From Mycobacterium sp. 852002-51971_SCH5477799-a (GTDB taxonomy: Bacteria; Actinomycetota; Actinomycetes; Mycobacteriales; Mycobacteriaceae), in the NCBI RefSeq assembly GCF_001667145.1, contig NZ_LZIF01000103.1:1-64000 (forward strand): a DNA stretch of 64,000 nucleotides, in the 5' to 3' direction. Below the pieces are notes generated by a model. It was not told the origin of the DNA. It made no database searches and saw only the letters and a program-made list of their open reading frames with translations. Below are positions 54,860 to 63,416 of the stretch, piece after piece; the stretch's first letter is position 1; each line of letters starts with the position of its first letter. Position numbers and translations under genes: made by a program.

Positions 54860-55900
54860 TCAGGGCTGCAGCTTCAGGGCTTCCTCGACAAACCGCATGG
54901 ATTCGGCGCGGTCGGCGGCCAGCGGGTTCACCAACAGGGTGGTCACACCCGCGTCGGCAAAGGCGGCCATGCGTTCGGCGACGTATTCGGCTGGGCCGAT
55001 CAGCGACAAGCCGCGCACCAGCTCGTCGGGCACCGCGTCGATGGCCTCCCGCTTGCGGCCGGACAGGTACAGCTCCTGGATCCGGTCGGCGACCTCTCCG
55101 AACCCATACCGCGTCGCCAGGTTGTGGTAGAAATTGCGGCCTTTGGCGCCCATCCCGCCGATGTAGAGGCCCAGCTGCGGCTTGACCCACGACAGCCGAT
55201 CGTCGAGGTTGTCCCCGATGGCCAGCGACGCGTGCACCATCACGTCGAGCGGTCCGAGGGCGGGATCGCGCTTGGCGGCGCCGGCCGCCAGCGACTCGCC
55301 CCAGATCGAGGCGGCCTTGTCAGGCAGGTAGAAGACGGGCTGCCAGCCCTCGGCGATCTCGGCGGTGAGCTCGACATTCTTGGGGCCCAACGCGGCGATG
55401 CTGACCGGAATGCGTTCGCGCACCGGATGATTGATGAGTTGCAGCGATTTGCCCAGACCCGTTCCGCGATCCGCGGGCAACGGCAGTTGGTAGTGTTTGC
55501 CGTCGTATTGCACGCGTTCGCGGCGCCACACCTTGCGACAGATCTCGACGACCTCGCGGGTGCGGCCGATCGGGGCGTCGAACGGGACGCCGTGGAATCC
55601 CTCGATCACCTGCGGCCCGGAGGTGCCGATGCCGAGGCGAAATCGTCCGTCGGACACGTAGTCCAGCCCCGCGGCGGTCATCGCGAGCAGCGACGGCGTG
55701 CGGATGTAGATGGGCAGCACCCCGGACGCCAACTCGACGGTGTTGGTCTTGGCGGCCAGGTAGCCCAATTGGCTGATGGCGTCGAAGGCGTACGCCTCGG
55801 CCACCACCACGACTTCGATGCCGGACTTTTCGAGTTCGACCACGCGGTCCACGGCCTCGTGAAAGCCACCCGAGTAGTTCAGGGCGATCCCGATTCGCAT
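54860..55900 (-). CDS. F420-type LLM-class oxidoreductase
   Basis: 346-aa luciferase-like protein with the F420-type pattern (VVAEAYAFDAISQLGYLAAKT, LGIGTSGPQVIEGFHGVPF, REVVEICRKVWRRE). The substrate is unknown; mycobacteria have many such paralogues. The ATG at 55900 (MRIGIALNYSGG) is preferred to a GTG three codons upstream. It converges on the preceding Rv3439c-like gene with a four-base gap. It is not part of this locus in M. tuberculosis as far as I recall. Confidence 0.87.
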   Translation of the reverse strand: MRIGIALNYSGGFHEAVDRVVELEKSGIEVVVVAEAYAFDAISQLGYLAAKTNTVELASGVLPIYIRTPSLLAMTAAGLDYVSDGRFRLGIGTSGPQVIEGFHGVPFDAPIGRTREVVEICRKVWRRERVQYDGKHYQLPLPADRGTGLGKSLQLINHPVRERIPVSIAALGPKNVELTAEIAEGWQPVFYLPDKAASIWGESLAAGAAKRDPALGPLDVMVHASLAIGDNLDDRLSWVKPQLGLYIGGMGAKGRNFYHNLATRYGFGEVADRIQELYLSGRKREAIDAVPDELVRGLSLIGPAEYVAERMAAFADAGVTTLLVNPLAADRAESMRFVEEALKLQP

Positions 55901-55938
55901 CAATGACACTTACCACGCTGTAACGCGGGCCGGGATCC

Positions 55939-56289
55939 TCAGCCCGCAGAAGTGCCCGTCCAGTACTCCGCGAACCGTTGGCCGTCGGCGGCGAGGCGAA
56001 GGATGTCGTTGCCGGTGAACGAGACGGGACCGTCCGGACCGAGACCGGTGCCCACCCAGCGTCCGGCGACCAGGTCGCCGTCCGACAGCGGACCGATTTC
56101 GATGGCAAAACTTAAGTCCGAGAACATGCTTCGCGTTTGCTCGATGATCTGCGCGAGCTCCAGGGGTCCGCACACGTCCCGGCCGGGCCAGTGGCCCACG
56201 AAGTCGTCGGTGACGATCTCGGCCGCGATGGGCCGGCCGTTCCACAGTTCGATGATCCAGCGGTCATAGAGCGCTTGCACGGTCGACAT
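55939..56289 (-). CDS. SnoaL-like/NTF2-fold protein
   Basis: 116-aa protein with the SnoaL/limonene-epoxide-hydrolase-like pattern: an N-terminal helix with YDRWIIELWNG, then FVGHWPGRDVCGPL, and a C-terminal sheet (RWVGTGLGPDGPVSFTGNDILRL). Such proteins are small cyclases, epoxide hydrolases or ligand-binding subunits. The ATG at 56289 or the GTG at 56298 may be used. It is 38 nt upstream of the F420-type gene and probably co-transcribed. Confidence 0.75.
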   Translation of the reverse strand: MSTVQALYDRWIIELWNGRPIAAEIVTDDFVGHWPGRDVCGPLELAQIIEQTRSMFSDLSFAIEIGPLSDGDLVAGRWVGTGLGPDGPVSFTGNDILRLAADGQRFAEYWTGTSAG

Positions 56290-56320
56290 AGAGGTCACTT
56301 ACCCAATCAGCCCTGCGGCC

Positions 56321-57160
56321 TCACTTCAGCAGCGCGACGACCTTCTCTTCCAGGGGAATAGCTTCGGCCTCGGGGTCGATCGCATCCGTGCCCGGCAGGT
56401 GCGCTTGCGGGTCGGCGAAATCGCGGTACTTCTTGTCGCCGCCCAGGGTGTAGAGCAGGTAACCGGTCAGCAGCGCCCGAACCGACCGCTGGGTGCGGCG
56501 GTGCGCGCCACCCAGCCCCAGCACCTTCGTCAGTCGGCGGCCCTCGACGAGCCCACCGGGCTCGGCCTTGCTGACGATGCGCAGCGTCGCGGCGTCCCAC
56601 GCCTCGGCCAGCGCCAACGCGTTGGAGTTCAGCGTCTTGGGATCGCCGGACGCGGTGAAGATCACCCCGGGAACCTTCAGCGTGGCGGCCGGCTGCTGGG
56701 CCGGCGGGCTGGTGACGCTGGGGAAAATCGCCGCGACCGCGGCGGGCTTGGCGGGCATCCCGGCCGCGGCGAACACCGCCGCCGAGCCGCCGAAGCCGTG
56801 ACCGGCCACGCCGAGCTTGGCCGGGTGCACGCTGATCTTGCCGGGGCCCAGGCGCACGCCGGACACGATGTCCAGGGCGGTGCCGAGATCGAAGGCAAAG
56901 TTCAGCACCGAGGGAGCCAGGCCGCGCTGGGTGTCGGGAGCGCCGGCCACAATGCCCCACGACGCCAGATGCTCCAGCAAGTTCGAATACCGGGCCGCGC
57001 CTGTGAGCCAGTCGTGGCCGAACGCCACACCGGGCAGATTCAGCCCCGCCTCGGGGGTGTAGACCACGCCCGGCAGGCCGGCGAAGGCCAGGTCACCACG
57101 CAAAACCCGATGGGGGCCACGGCGGCTGAGAGCTGCGACGAGTTTGCGGATGCGGGCCAC
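56321..57160 (-). CDS. Alpha/beta-hydrolase-fold protein (Rv3438-like) lacking the nucleophile serine
   Basis: 279-aa dienelactone-hydrolase/PET-hydrolase-like fold, similar in length to Rv3438. The nucleophile elbow reads GHGFGG (residues 120-125): the usual serine or cysteine is G122. The later acid and histidine regions (ASGDPK, GGAHRRTQR) are partly kept. It may be a non-catalytic member or use a different mechanism. It starts at a GTG at 57160. Confidence 0.75.
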   Translation of the reverse strand: MARIRKLVAALSRRGPHRVLRGDLAFAGLPGVVYTPEAGLNLPGVAFGHDWLTGAARYSNLLEHLASWGIVAGAPDTQRGLAPSVLNFAFDLGTALDIVSGVRLGPGKISVHPAKLGVAGHGFGGSAAVFAAAGMPAKPAAVAAIFPSVTSPPAQQPAATLKVPGVIFTASGDPKTLNSNALALAEAWDAATLRIVSKAEPGGLVEGRRLTKVLGLGGAHRRTQRSVRALLTGYLLYTLGGDKKYRDFADPQAHLPGTDAIDPEAEAIPLEEKVVALLK

Positions 57161-57241
57161 GCGTTGACGTTAGCGCATCGCAATCGGGCGCCGGGTGAGA
57201 AGGAATGCCGCCCGCCAGCCCGGCCGAGGGGCGGGGCGTTT

Positions 57242-57439
57242 CTAGCCCCTGACCTCGATGACGCCCATCCGCCACAGCGCTGCGTAGAGCTGGTGCAGCG
57301 GAACCGATAACAGCCTGGTGGTCATCTCCATCAACGGGTTCCCGCAGTCTGCCGACGCCTGCGGGCGCGGCCTCGGCACCGGCCGATGCGCCGGCGCCAT
57401 GGGGGCGGCCACCAGATCGTCGTAGCGAACTGCGGTCAT
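57242..57439 (-). CDS. Small protein of 65 residues, unknown
   Basis: The ATG at 57439 (MTAVRYDDLVAAPMAP) is preceded by an excellent AGGAGG four to five bases away, so it is translated in all likelihood. There is a Pro-rich middle (residues 17-33), one cysteine, then an amphipathic segment (MEMTTRLLSVPLHQLYAALWRMG). No family is recognised. An upstream extension is open but lacks a site. It lies between the hydrolase-like gene and an AT-rich gap. Confidence 0.65.
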   Translation of the reverse strand: MTAVRYDDLVAAPMAPAHRPVPRPRPQASADCGNPLMEMTTRLLSVPLHQLYAALWRMGVIEVRG

Positions 57440-57637
57440 GATTGCCTCCTGATGGCGCCCGGCGGGCGGTCGCAGAAAGTTACGCATCTCAATACGACCC
57501 GTTGCGCAATTTCCGGTTAACAACCATTGACGACTTCGGTATTTGCTAGTGATTCGAATGTTAGGGCGATGTTTCCCGTAAATATCGATGCGATCGGAAA
57601 CGCTGCAAACACATCAGGTGAAATACATTTCCGCCGT
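57440..57637. other. AT-rich intergenic stretch
   Basis: About 200 nt of visibly lower GC than the rest of the window, especially 57480-57650 (for example TTAACAACCATTGACG and GAAATACATTTCC). It holds the promoter of the 65-residue gene and the 3' side of the DUF2510 gene. Such islands in mycobacteria often bind Lsr2; no gene is seen on either strand. Confidence 0.5.
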
Positions 57638-58039
57638 TTATGGCGAATAAGTGAATGGGCTCTGCGGATGGGTCCACGACGTCCACCTGGCGCCGTCCCA
57701 GTATCGCTGCCCGGGCCCTGAAGGGTCGCGATACCACCCCGGTGGCGGGCCGGCCGCCACGGGCGGCGCGGGAATGTGGCCGGCCGGCGGGGGCTGGCCG
57801 GCCAGCCTGCGTACCTGCCGGATGGCGGTCCAGTTGGAGATCAGCGCGGCCCAGTTCATCGCCAACAGCGACAACACGCTCCACCAACCGGCCACCAAGT
57901 TGTGCGTTTGCGCGCTGCGGTACGCCCGTTCGCATTGCTCGAGAGTGCCGGTGAAGGTGTAGGTGCGCTGTTGAAACATGACGACCGCACCGATGTGCTC
58001 GGTGAGCCGCAGGGTGAACTGGCGGTAGGGGTAGGTCAC
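57638..58039 (-). CDS. DUF2510-containing membrane protein (Rv3437-like)
   Basis: 133 aa with a hydrophobic segment (VLSLLAMNWAALISNW) in the middle and a C-terminal DUF2510 motif, GWYRDPSGPGQRYWDGARWT. Proteins with this short domain are usually small membrane proteins of unknown function in actinobacteria. It starts at a GTG at 58039 and is divergent from glmS, with 83 nt between the starts. Confidence 0.78.
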   Translation of the reverse strand: MTYPYRQFTLRLTEHIGAVVMFQQRTYTFTGTLEQCERAYRSAQTHNLVAGWWSVLSLLAMNWAALISNWTAIRQVRRLAGQPPPAGHIPAPPVAAGPPPGWYRDPSGPGQRYWDGARWTSWTHPQSPFTYSP

Positions 58040-58109
58040 AGTGGGCCTTTCGCGCAGGTGGGCGGCCTAACCCTACCCGCGGAGTGCGGGGTTGGTGCGC
58101 CACCTGCAC

Positions 58110-58115
58110 TACCCT
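58110..58115 (+). promoter_or_regulatory. Candidate -10 for leaderless glmS mRNA
   Basis: TACCCT fits TANNNT and lies seven bases before the glmS ATG (58123), placing the transcription start at or next to the codon. No ribosome site exists between. TTGGTG at 58092-58097 is too close to be a normal -35. Confidence 0.4.
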
Positions 58116-58122
58116 GTTCAGA

Positions 58123-59997
58123 ATGTGCGGAATTGTCGGCTACGTCGGGCAGCAGCCCGCCTGTGAGGTCGTCATGTCCGCGCTGCGCCGGATGGAGTAC
58201 CGCGGCTACGACTCGTCGGGCGTCGCCTTGGTAAACGGCGACGGCACGCTGACGGTCAGCCGTCGTGCCGGCCGGCTGGCCAACCTGGAAGAGGCGGTCG
58301 CCGAAATGCCGGCGTCGGCGCTGACCGGAACCACCGGCCTCGGCCACACCAGGTGGGCCACCCACGGCCGCCCCACCGACCGCAACGCGCACCCGCATCG
58401 CGACGCCGCCGGCAAGATCGCGGTGGTCCACAACGGCATCATCGAGAACTACGCCAACCTCCGTCACGAGCTGGAGGCCCAGGGCGTGGAGTTCGCCAGC
58501 GACACCGACACCGAGGTGGCGGTGCATCTGGTGTCGCAGGCATACCGCCATGGCCCCACCGCAGGCGATTTCGGCGCGTCGGTGCTCGCGGTGCTGCGCC
58601 GCCTGGACGGCCACTTCACCTTGGTGTTCGCCAACGCTGAGGAGCCCGGCACCATCGTCGCCGCCCGCCGGTCCACCCCACTGGTGATCGGCATCGGCGA
58701 CGGCGAGATGTTCGTCGGCTCCGACGTGGCGGCTTTCATCCCGCACACCCGCAACGCCATCGAACTCGGGCAGGACCAGGCCGTGGTGATCACGGCCGAC
58801 GGCTACCGGATCACCGATTTCGACGGCAACGACGACCTGGGACCCGGGGCGTACCGCGAGTTCCACATCGATTGGGACCTAGCCGCCGCCGAAAAGGGTG
58901 GCTACGAGTACTTCATGCTCAAGGAGATCGCCGAGCAGCCCACCGCCGTGGCCGACACCCTGCTGGGACACTTCGTCAACGGCCGGATCGTGCTCGACGA
59001 ACAGCGCCTTTCCGATCAGGAACTCCGTGAGATCGACAAGGTGTTCGTGGTGGCCTGCGGCACCGCGTATCACTCCGGCCTGCTGGCGAAGTACGCCATC
59101 GAGCACTGGACGCGGCTGCCGGTCGAGGTCGAGCTGGCCAGCGAATTCCGGTACCGCGACCCGGTTCTGGACCGCAGCACCCTGGTGGTCGCCATCTCGC
59201 AGTCCGGCGAGACCGCGGACACCCTTGAAGCGGTCCGGCACGCCAAGGAGCAGAAGGCCAAGGTCCTGGCGATCTGCAACACCAACGGCTCGCAGATTCC
59301 CCGCGAGTGCGACGCCGTGCTCTACACCCGCGCCGGCCCGGAGATCGGAGTGGCCTCAACCAAGACGTTCCTGGCCCAGATCACCGCCAACTATCTGGTG
59401 GGGCTGGCACTGGCGCAGGCCCGGGGCACCAAGTACCCCGACGAGGTGCAGCGCGAATACCACGAACTGGAAGCAATGCCGGACCTCGTCGCGCGGGTCA
59501 TCGCGACGATCAAGCCGGTGGCCGCCCTGGCCTACCAGTTCGCCCAGTCCCCGACGGTGCTGTTCCTGGGCCGCCACGTCGGCTACCCGGTGGCGCTCGA
59601 AGGCGCGCTGAAACTGAAGGAATTGGCGTACATGCACGCCGAGGGCTTTGCCGCGGGCGAGCTCAAGCACGGCCCGATCGCGCTGATCGAAGACGATCTG
59701 CCGGTCATCGTCATCATGCCGTCCCCTAAGGGGTCGGCCGTGTTGCACGCCAAGTTGTTGTCCAACATCCGCGAGATCCAGGCGCGCGGCGCGATCACCA
59801 TCGTGATCGCCGAGGAAGGCGACGACACCGTGCGCCCCTACGCCGATCACCTGATCGAAATCCCCTCGGTGTCAACGCTTCTGCAGCCGCTGCTGTCGAC
59901 CATCCCGCTGCAGGTGTTCGCCGCGTCGGTGGCCCAGGCCCGCGGCTACGACGTGGACAAGCCGCGAAACCTGGCCAAGTCCGTCACCGTTGAATAG
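58123..59997 (+). CDS. glmS: Glutamine-fructose-6-phosphate aminotransferase
   Basis: Makes glucosamine-6-phosphate, the first step to UDP-GlcNAc and peptidoglycan. The 624-aa protein has the N-terminal nucleophile cysteine (MCGIVGYVG), a glutaminase domain to about residue 230, and two SIS domains with SQSGETADT and EIGVASTKTF. It has the same length as GlmS (Rv3436c). No glmS ribozyme is expected or seen upstream. It works with glmM, found at 51724. Confidence 0.97.
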   Translation: MCGIVGYVGQQPACEVVMSALRRMEYRGYDSSGVALVNGDGTLTVSRRAGRLANLEEAVAEMPASALTGTTGLGHTRWATHGRPTDRNAHPHRDAAGKIAVVHNGIIENYANLRHELEAQGVEFASDTDTEVAVHLVSQAYRHGPTAGDFGASVLAVLRRLDGHFTLVFANAEEPGTIVAARRSTPLVIGIGDGEMFVGSDVAAFIPHTRNAIELGQDQAVVITADGYRITDFDGNDDLGPGAYREFHIDWDLAAAEKGGYEYFMLKEIAEQPTAVADTLLGHFVNGRIVLDEQRLSDQELREIDKVFVVACGTAYHSGLLAKYAIEHWTRLPVEVELASEFRYRDPVLDRSTLVVAISQSGETADTLEAVRHAKEQKAKVLAICNTNGSQIPRECDAVLYTRAGPEIGVASTKTFLAQITANYLVGLALAQARGTKYPDEVQREYHELEAMPDLVARVIATIKPVAALAYQFAQSPTVLFLGRHVGYPVALEGALKLKELAYMHAEGFAAGELKHGPIALIEDDLPVIVIMPSPKGSAVLHAKLLSNIREIQARGAITIVIAEEGDDTVRPYADHLIEIPSVSTLLQPLLSTIPLQVFAASVAQARGYDVDKPRNLAKSVTVE

Positions 59998-60120
59998 GCG
60001 CGCATAGCTCGCGCCGCTTCTTCGCCCGTATCACCGGTGGACATCCGGCCGATCCATTACATTGCCCTGGGGCAGCATTTGCGGCAGGCGGGTTGGGTTG
60101 AAGTCCGTACGGGAGGAAGT

Positions 60121-61056
60121 ATGCGATCGGCCGGCACGAAATACGGCGTCGTAGGCCTCGTCGTCCTGATCCTCGCCGCATACGCGGTAGCGGTCGGGAT
60201 GTACGCGCAAAGCGGAACTGGCCGGCGTCTTGATGTTGCCACTGCGACCGTCGACGGCGACAAGCCGTCGGCGACCATCAACGTAGAAGACATTCAGTCC
60301 AACAACAGCGTGCTTGCCGTCAATCTGGCGTTCAATCCCGGATCGGCGTTGCTGGACCCGAAAACCCACCACCTCAAGGACGATCTGAGCCTGCGCGTCA
60401 GGTCGGCCGCGATGCCTTCCCGGCATACCTGGACCAAGGGCATGCTTCCGGGCCTGATGGCCGTCCCGCTGACCATCGCCGGCCAGATCGAGCGCTGGCC
60501 CTTCGATCAATATCGCTCGGGGCCGATCGAAGTCGAGATCTTCTACGGTCCTGACACCGACCGGGCACCCGACCATGTGCCGATCACCTTCGTCGATCAC
60601 CTTTCGGGGTGGCGGCTATCGGCCACCAGATCGCAGGCGGACGGTCCCTACCGACTGAACGTGCGGCGCTCGCTCAGCACCGCGGCGTTCGCGATCGTGA
60701 TCCTCGGCGTGCTCATCACGATCGCCAGTCTGGCTCTGGTCGTGGCGATTCAGACGGCGCGCGACCGGCGGCCGTTTCAGCCACCCATGACGACGTGGTA
60801 CGCGGCCATGCTGTTCGCGGTCGTGCCACTGCGCAACGCGCTACCCGGCTCGCCGCCATTCGGCAGCTGGGTCGATATCACCGTCATCATCTGGGTGCTG
60901 GTCGCGTTGGCGGTCTCGATGATTCTCTACATCGGCTGCTGGTGGAGGCATTTGCCGGTACCCGCCCCCGCGCCGGCGCCCACCGCTCCGGCACCGGATC
61001 CGGCCCCGGAACCGGATCCGGCGCCGGTGGATCGGGCCCCCACGCCGGCGAAGTAG
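60121..61056 (+). CDS. DUF4436 membrane protein (Rv3435c-like)
   Basis: 311 aa with one N-terminal membrane helix (about 8-28), an extracytoplasmic domain (30-200), then three helices (about 208-230, 243-263 and 272-292) and a Pro/Ala-rich cytosolic tail with PAPDPAPEPDPAPV repeats. It is a DUF4436-type protein of unknown function. The ATG at 60121 follows GGGAGGAAGT directly; an in-frame ATG at 60037 is not supported. It lies 123 nt after glmS. Confidence 0.8.
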   Translation: MRSAGTKYGVVGLVVLILAAYAVAVGMYAQSGTGRRLDVATATVDGDKPSATINVEDIQSNNSVLAVNLAFNPGSALLDPKTHHLKDDLSLRVRSAAMPSRHTWTKGMLPGLMAVPLTIAGQIERWPFDQYRSGPIEVEIFYGPDTDRAPDHVPITFVDHLSGWRLSATRSQADGPYRLNVRRSLSTAAFAIVILGVLITIASLALVVAIQTARDRRPFQPPMTTWYAAMLFAVVPLRNALPGSPPFGSWVDITVIIWVLVALAVSMILYIGCWWRHLPVPAPAPAPTAPAPDPAPEPDPAPVDRAPTPAK

Positions 61057-61125
61057 CCGGTCGCGGGCGGCGTGTTTGCCGCCGAAGTCGTCCGGCGCCC
61101 CGCCGCGCGTGCGAAGGTTGATGTC

Positions 61126-61842
61126 GTGGCTGGTCCATCGGTTCGCGAACGAGTGCGCAGCATGACGCTGGTGGTCTGGAATTTCGTCATCAGCGCCCCG
61201 TTGACCTACGGCTGGCTGTTGGTGCTCATGATCACGACCTTCATCCAGACCCATCTCACCGGCCGGGAGCTGCACTCCGTACTGCTGCACCGCTCCACCA
61301 ACATTCACGAGTTGGGCAGCGACCCGCTCGGCGTCCTGTTCGCCAGCCTGCTGTGGATCGACGGCAAAAACTTCGAGCCCTACCTGCTGCTGTTCACTCT
61401 GTTTCTCGCGCCGGCCGAACACTGGCTCGGCCAGCTCCGCTGGCTCACTGTGGGATTGAGCTCACACATCCTTGCCACCTACATCAGCGAAGGCATCCTC
61501 TACTTCGCGATCGAGGACCACGAGGCCCCGCAACGGCTGGTGCACGCCCGCGACATCGGGGTCAGCTATTTCCTCGTCGGCGTGATGGCCGTGCTGAGCT
61601 ACCACATCGTCCGGCCGTGGCGCTGGGGATATCTCGGGGTGTTGTTCATCATCTTCGGTTTCCCGCTGATCACGATGGGCGGCGAATTGAACTTCACCGC
61701 GATCGGGCACTTCACCTCGATCTTCATCGGCTTGTGCTTCTACCCGATGACTCGCACGCGCTCGAAACGCAGCAGCCCATTGAGTCCCGTGCGTCTGCGG
61801 GCCATGGCGCGCCGCAATGTGCCGCCGGAGCCCTCGGCCTGA
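61126..61842 (+). CDS. Rhomboid-like multi-pass membrane protein (Rv3434c-like)
   Basis: 238 aa with about six hydrophobic segments. The arrangement (SAPLTYGWLLVLMITTF, the GLSSHILATYISEG loop, IGHFTSIFIGLCF with a histidine in the last helix) resembles rhomboid-like proteins, but the catalytic GxSG is not obvious, so protease activity is doubtful. The GTG at 61126 gives nearly the length of Rv3434c (237 aa); a GTG at 61072 adds eighteen residues. Confidence 0.75.
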   Translation: MAGPSVRERVRSMTLVVWNFVISAPLTYGWLLVLMITTFIQTHLTGRELHSVLLHRSTNIHELGSDPLGVLFASLLWIDGKNFEPYLLLFTLFLAPAEHWLGQLRWLTVGLSSHILATYISEGILYFAIEDHEAPQRLVHARDIGVSYFLVGVMAVLSYHIVRPWRWGYLGVLFIIFGFPLITMGGELNFTAIGHFTSIFIGLCFYPMTRTRSKRSSPLSPVRLRAMARRNVPPEPSA

Positions 61843-61955
61843 TGCCGGCACCGACCGGAGCCGAAAGACCTTGAGCACCAGTTCATTCCGAGGTCACGCC
61901 GGCCGCCATGGGCGCCGGCGAACCGAGCGCGGCTGTCCCGCGCCGCGACGGCACG

Positions 61956-61961
61956 TAATCT
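61956..61961 (+). promoter_or_regulatory. Candidate -10 for leaderless nnr mRNA
   Basis: TAATCT fits TANNNT, seven bases before the ATG at 61969. There is no ribosome site between the two. Confidence 0.4.
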
Positions 61962-61968
61962 GATTCCG

Positions 61969-63390
61969 ATGCGGCATTACTACTCCGTAGACGCGATCCG
62001 CCAGGCCGAGGCGCCATTGCTGGCCAGCCTGCCCGACGGTGCGCTGATGCGGCGCGCGGCGTATGGGCTGGCCACCGAGATCATCGGCGAATTGGACGCC
62101 CGCACCGGCGGGGTTACCGGGCGCCGTGTGTGCGCGGTCGTCGGCTCCGGAGACAACGGCGGTGACGCGCTGTGGGCGGCCACCTTTCTGCGCCGTCGCG
62201 GCGCGGCCGCCGACGCGATTCTGCTCAACCCCGAGCGCACCCACCGTAAAGGCCTGGCGGCATTTCGGCGGGCCGGCGGCTGCATCGTCGAAAGCGTCTC
62301 GACCACAACCGATTTCGTCATCGACGGCGTGGTGGGCATCTCCGGCTCCGGAGCGCTGCGACCCGCCGCGGCCGAGGTGTTCGCCGCCGTCGACGACGCG
62401 AGAATCCCGGTGATCGCCGTCGACATCCCCAGCGGCATCGACGCCGCGACCGGGGCGACCACCGGTCCCGCGGTGCACGCCTGCCTGACCGTCACCTTCG
62501 GTGGGCTCAAACCCGTGCACGCACTGGGCGACTGCGGACGGGTGAAGTTGATCGACATCGGACTCGATCTGCCCGACACCGACGTGCTGGGCTTCGAGGC
62601 CGACGACGTGGCGGCCCGCTGGCCGGTGCCCGGACCCCACGACGACAAGTACACCCAGGGCGTCACCGGTGTGATGGCCGGCTCGTCGACCTATCCGGGC
62701 GCCGCCGTGCTGTGCACCGGCGCCGCCGTCGCTGCGACCTCCGGCATGGTCCGCTACGCCGGCAGCGCGCACCGCGAGGTGCTCGCACACTGGCCCGAGG
62801 TGATCGCGTCGCCCACCCTCGCGTCGGCCGGGCGGGTGCAGTCCTGGGTCGTCGGGCCGGGATTGGGCACAGACGACGTCGGCGCCGCGGCGCTGTGGTT
62901 CGCGCTGGAAACCGATCTGCCGGTGATCGTGGACGCCGACGGGCTGACGATCTTGGCGGCCCATCCCGAGCTGGTGGCCAACCGCACCGCACCGACGGTG
63001 CTGACCCCGCACGCGGGTGAATTCGCCCGGCTGGCGGGTAACTCACCCGGTGATGACCGGGTGGGTGCGTGCCGCAAGCTGGCCGACGCGTACGGCGCCA
63101 CGGTGTTGCTCAAGGGCAACGTCACGGTCATCGCCGGTCCGGGCGGCCCCGTGTACCTCAATCCGGCCGGGCAGTCGTGGGCCTCCACCGCCGGCTCCGG
63201 CGACGTGTTGTCCGGGATGATCGGCGCGCTGCTGGCGTCGGGGCTGCCGTCAGCCGAGGCGGCGGCAGCCGCGGCCTTCGTGCACGCGCGGGCGGCCGCC
63301 CTGTCGGCCGCTCACCCGGGCCCCGGCGAAGCGCCCACCTCGGCGTCGCGCATAGTGCCGCACATCCGAGCCGCCCTGGCCGCCATATAA
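61969..63390 (+). CDS. nnr: Bifunctional NAD(P)H-hydrate epimerase / ADP-dependent NAD(P)H-hydrate dehydratase
   Basis: Repairs damaged NAD(P)H hydrates. The 473-aa protein has an N-terminal epimerase domain (residues 1-210; GSGDNGGDALWAA and DGVVGISGSG) and a C-terminal ribokinase-like dehydratase domain (225-473; LTPHAGEFARL, LLKGNVTVIAGP, STAGSGDVLSGMIGALLASG). It has the same length as Rv3433c. A candidate leaderless promoter precedes it, and gadB follows after 26 nt. Confidence 0.95.
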   Translation: MRHYYSVDAIRQAEAPLLASLPDGALMRRAAYGLATEIIGELDARTGGVTGRRVCAVVGSGDNGGDALWAATFLRRRGAAADAILLNPERTHRKGLAAFRRAGGCIVESVSTTTDFVIDGVVGISGSGALRPAAAEVFAAVDDARIPVIAVDIPSGIDAATGATTGPAVHACLTVTFGGLKPVHALGDCGRVKLIDIGLDLPDTDVLGFEADDVAARWPVPGPHDDKYTQGVTGVMAGSSTYPGAAVLCTGAAVAATSGMVRYAGSAHREVLAHWPEVIASPTLASAGRVQSWVVGPGLGTDDVGAAALWFALETDLPVIVDADGLTILAAHPELVANRTAPTVLTPHAGEFARLAGNSPGDDRVGACRKLADAYGATVLLKGNVTVIAGPGGPVYLNPAGQSWASTAGSGDVLSGMIGALLASGLPSAEAAAAAAFVHARAAALSAAHPGPGEAPTSASRIVPHIRAALAAI

Positions 63391-63416
63391 GAACAGACCT
63401 TGAGAAAGGATTCGTT

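Noticed and set aside
57998..58122. glmS ribozyme upstream of glmS
   Set aside because: Only 83 nt separate the divergent starts and no ribozyme core is recognisable; that element belongs to Firmicutes and relatives.
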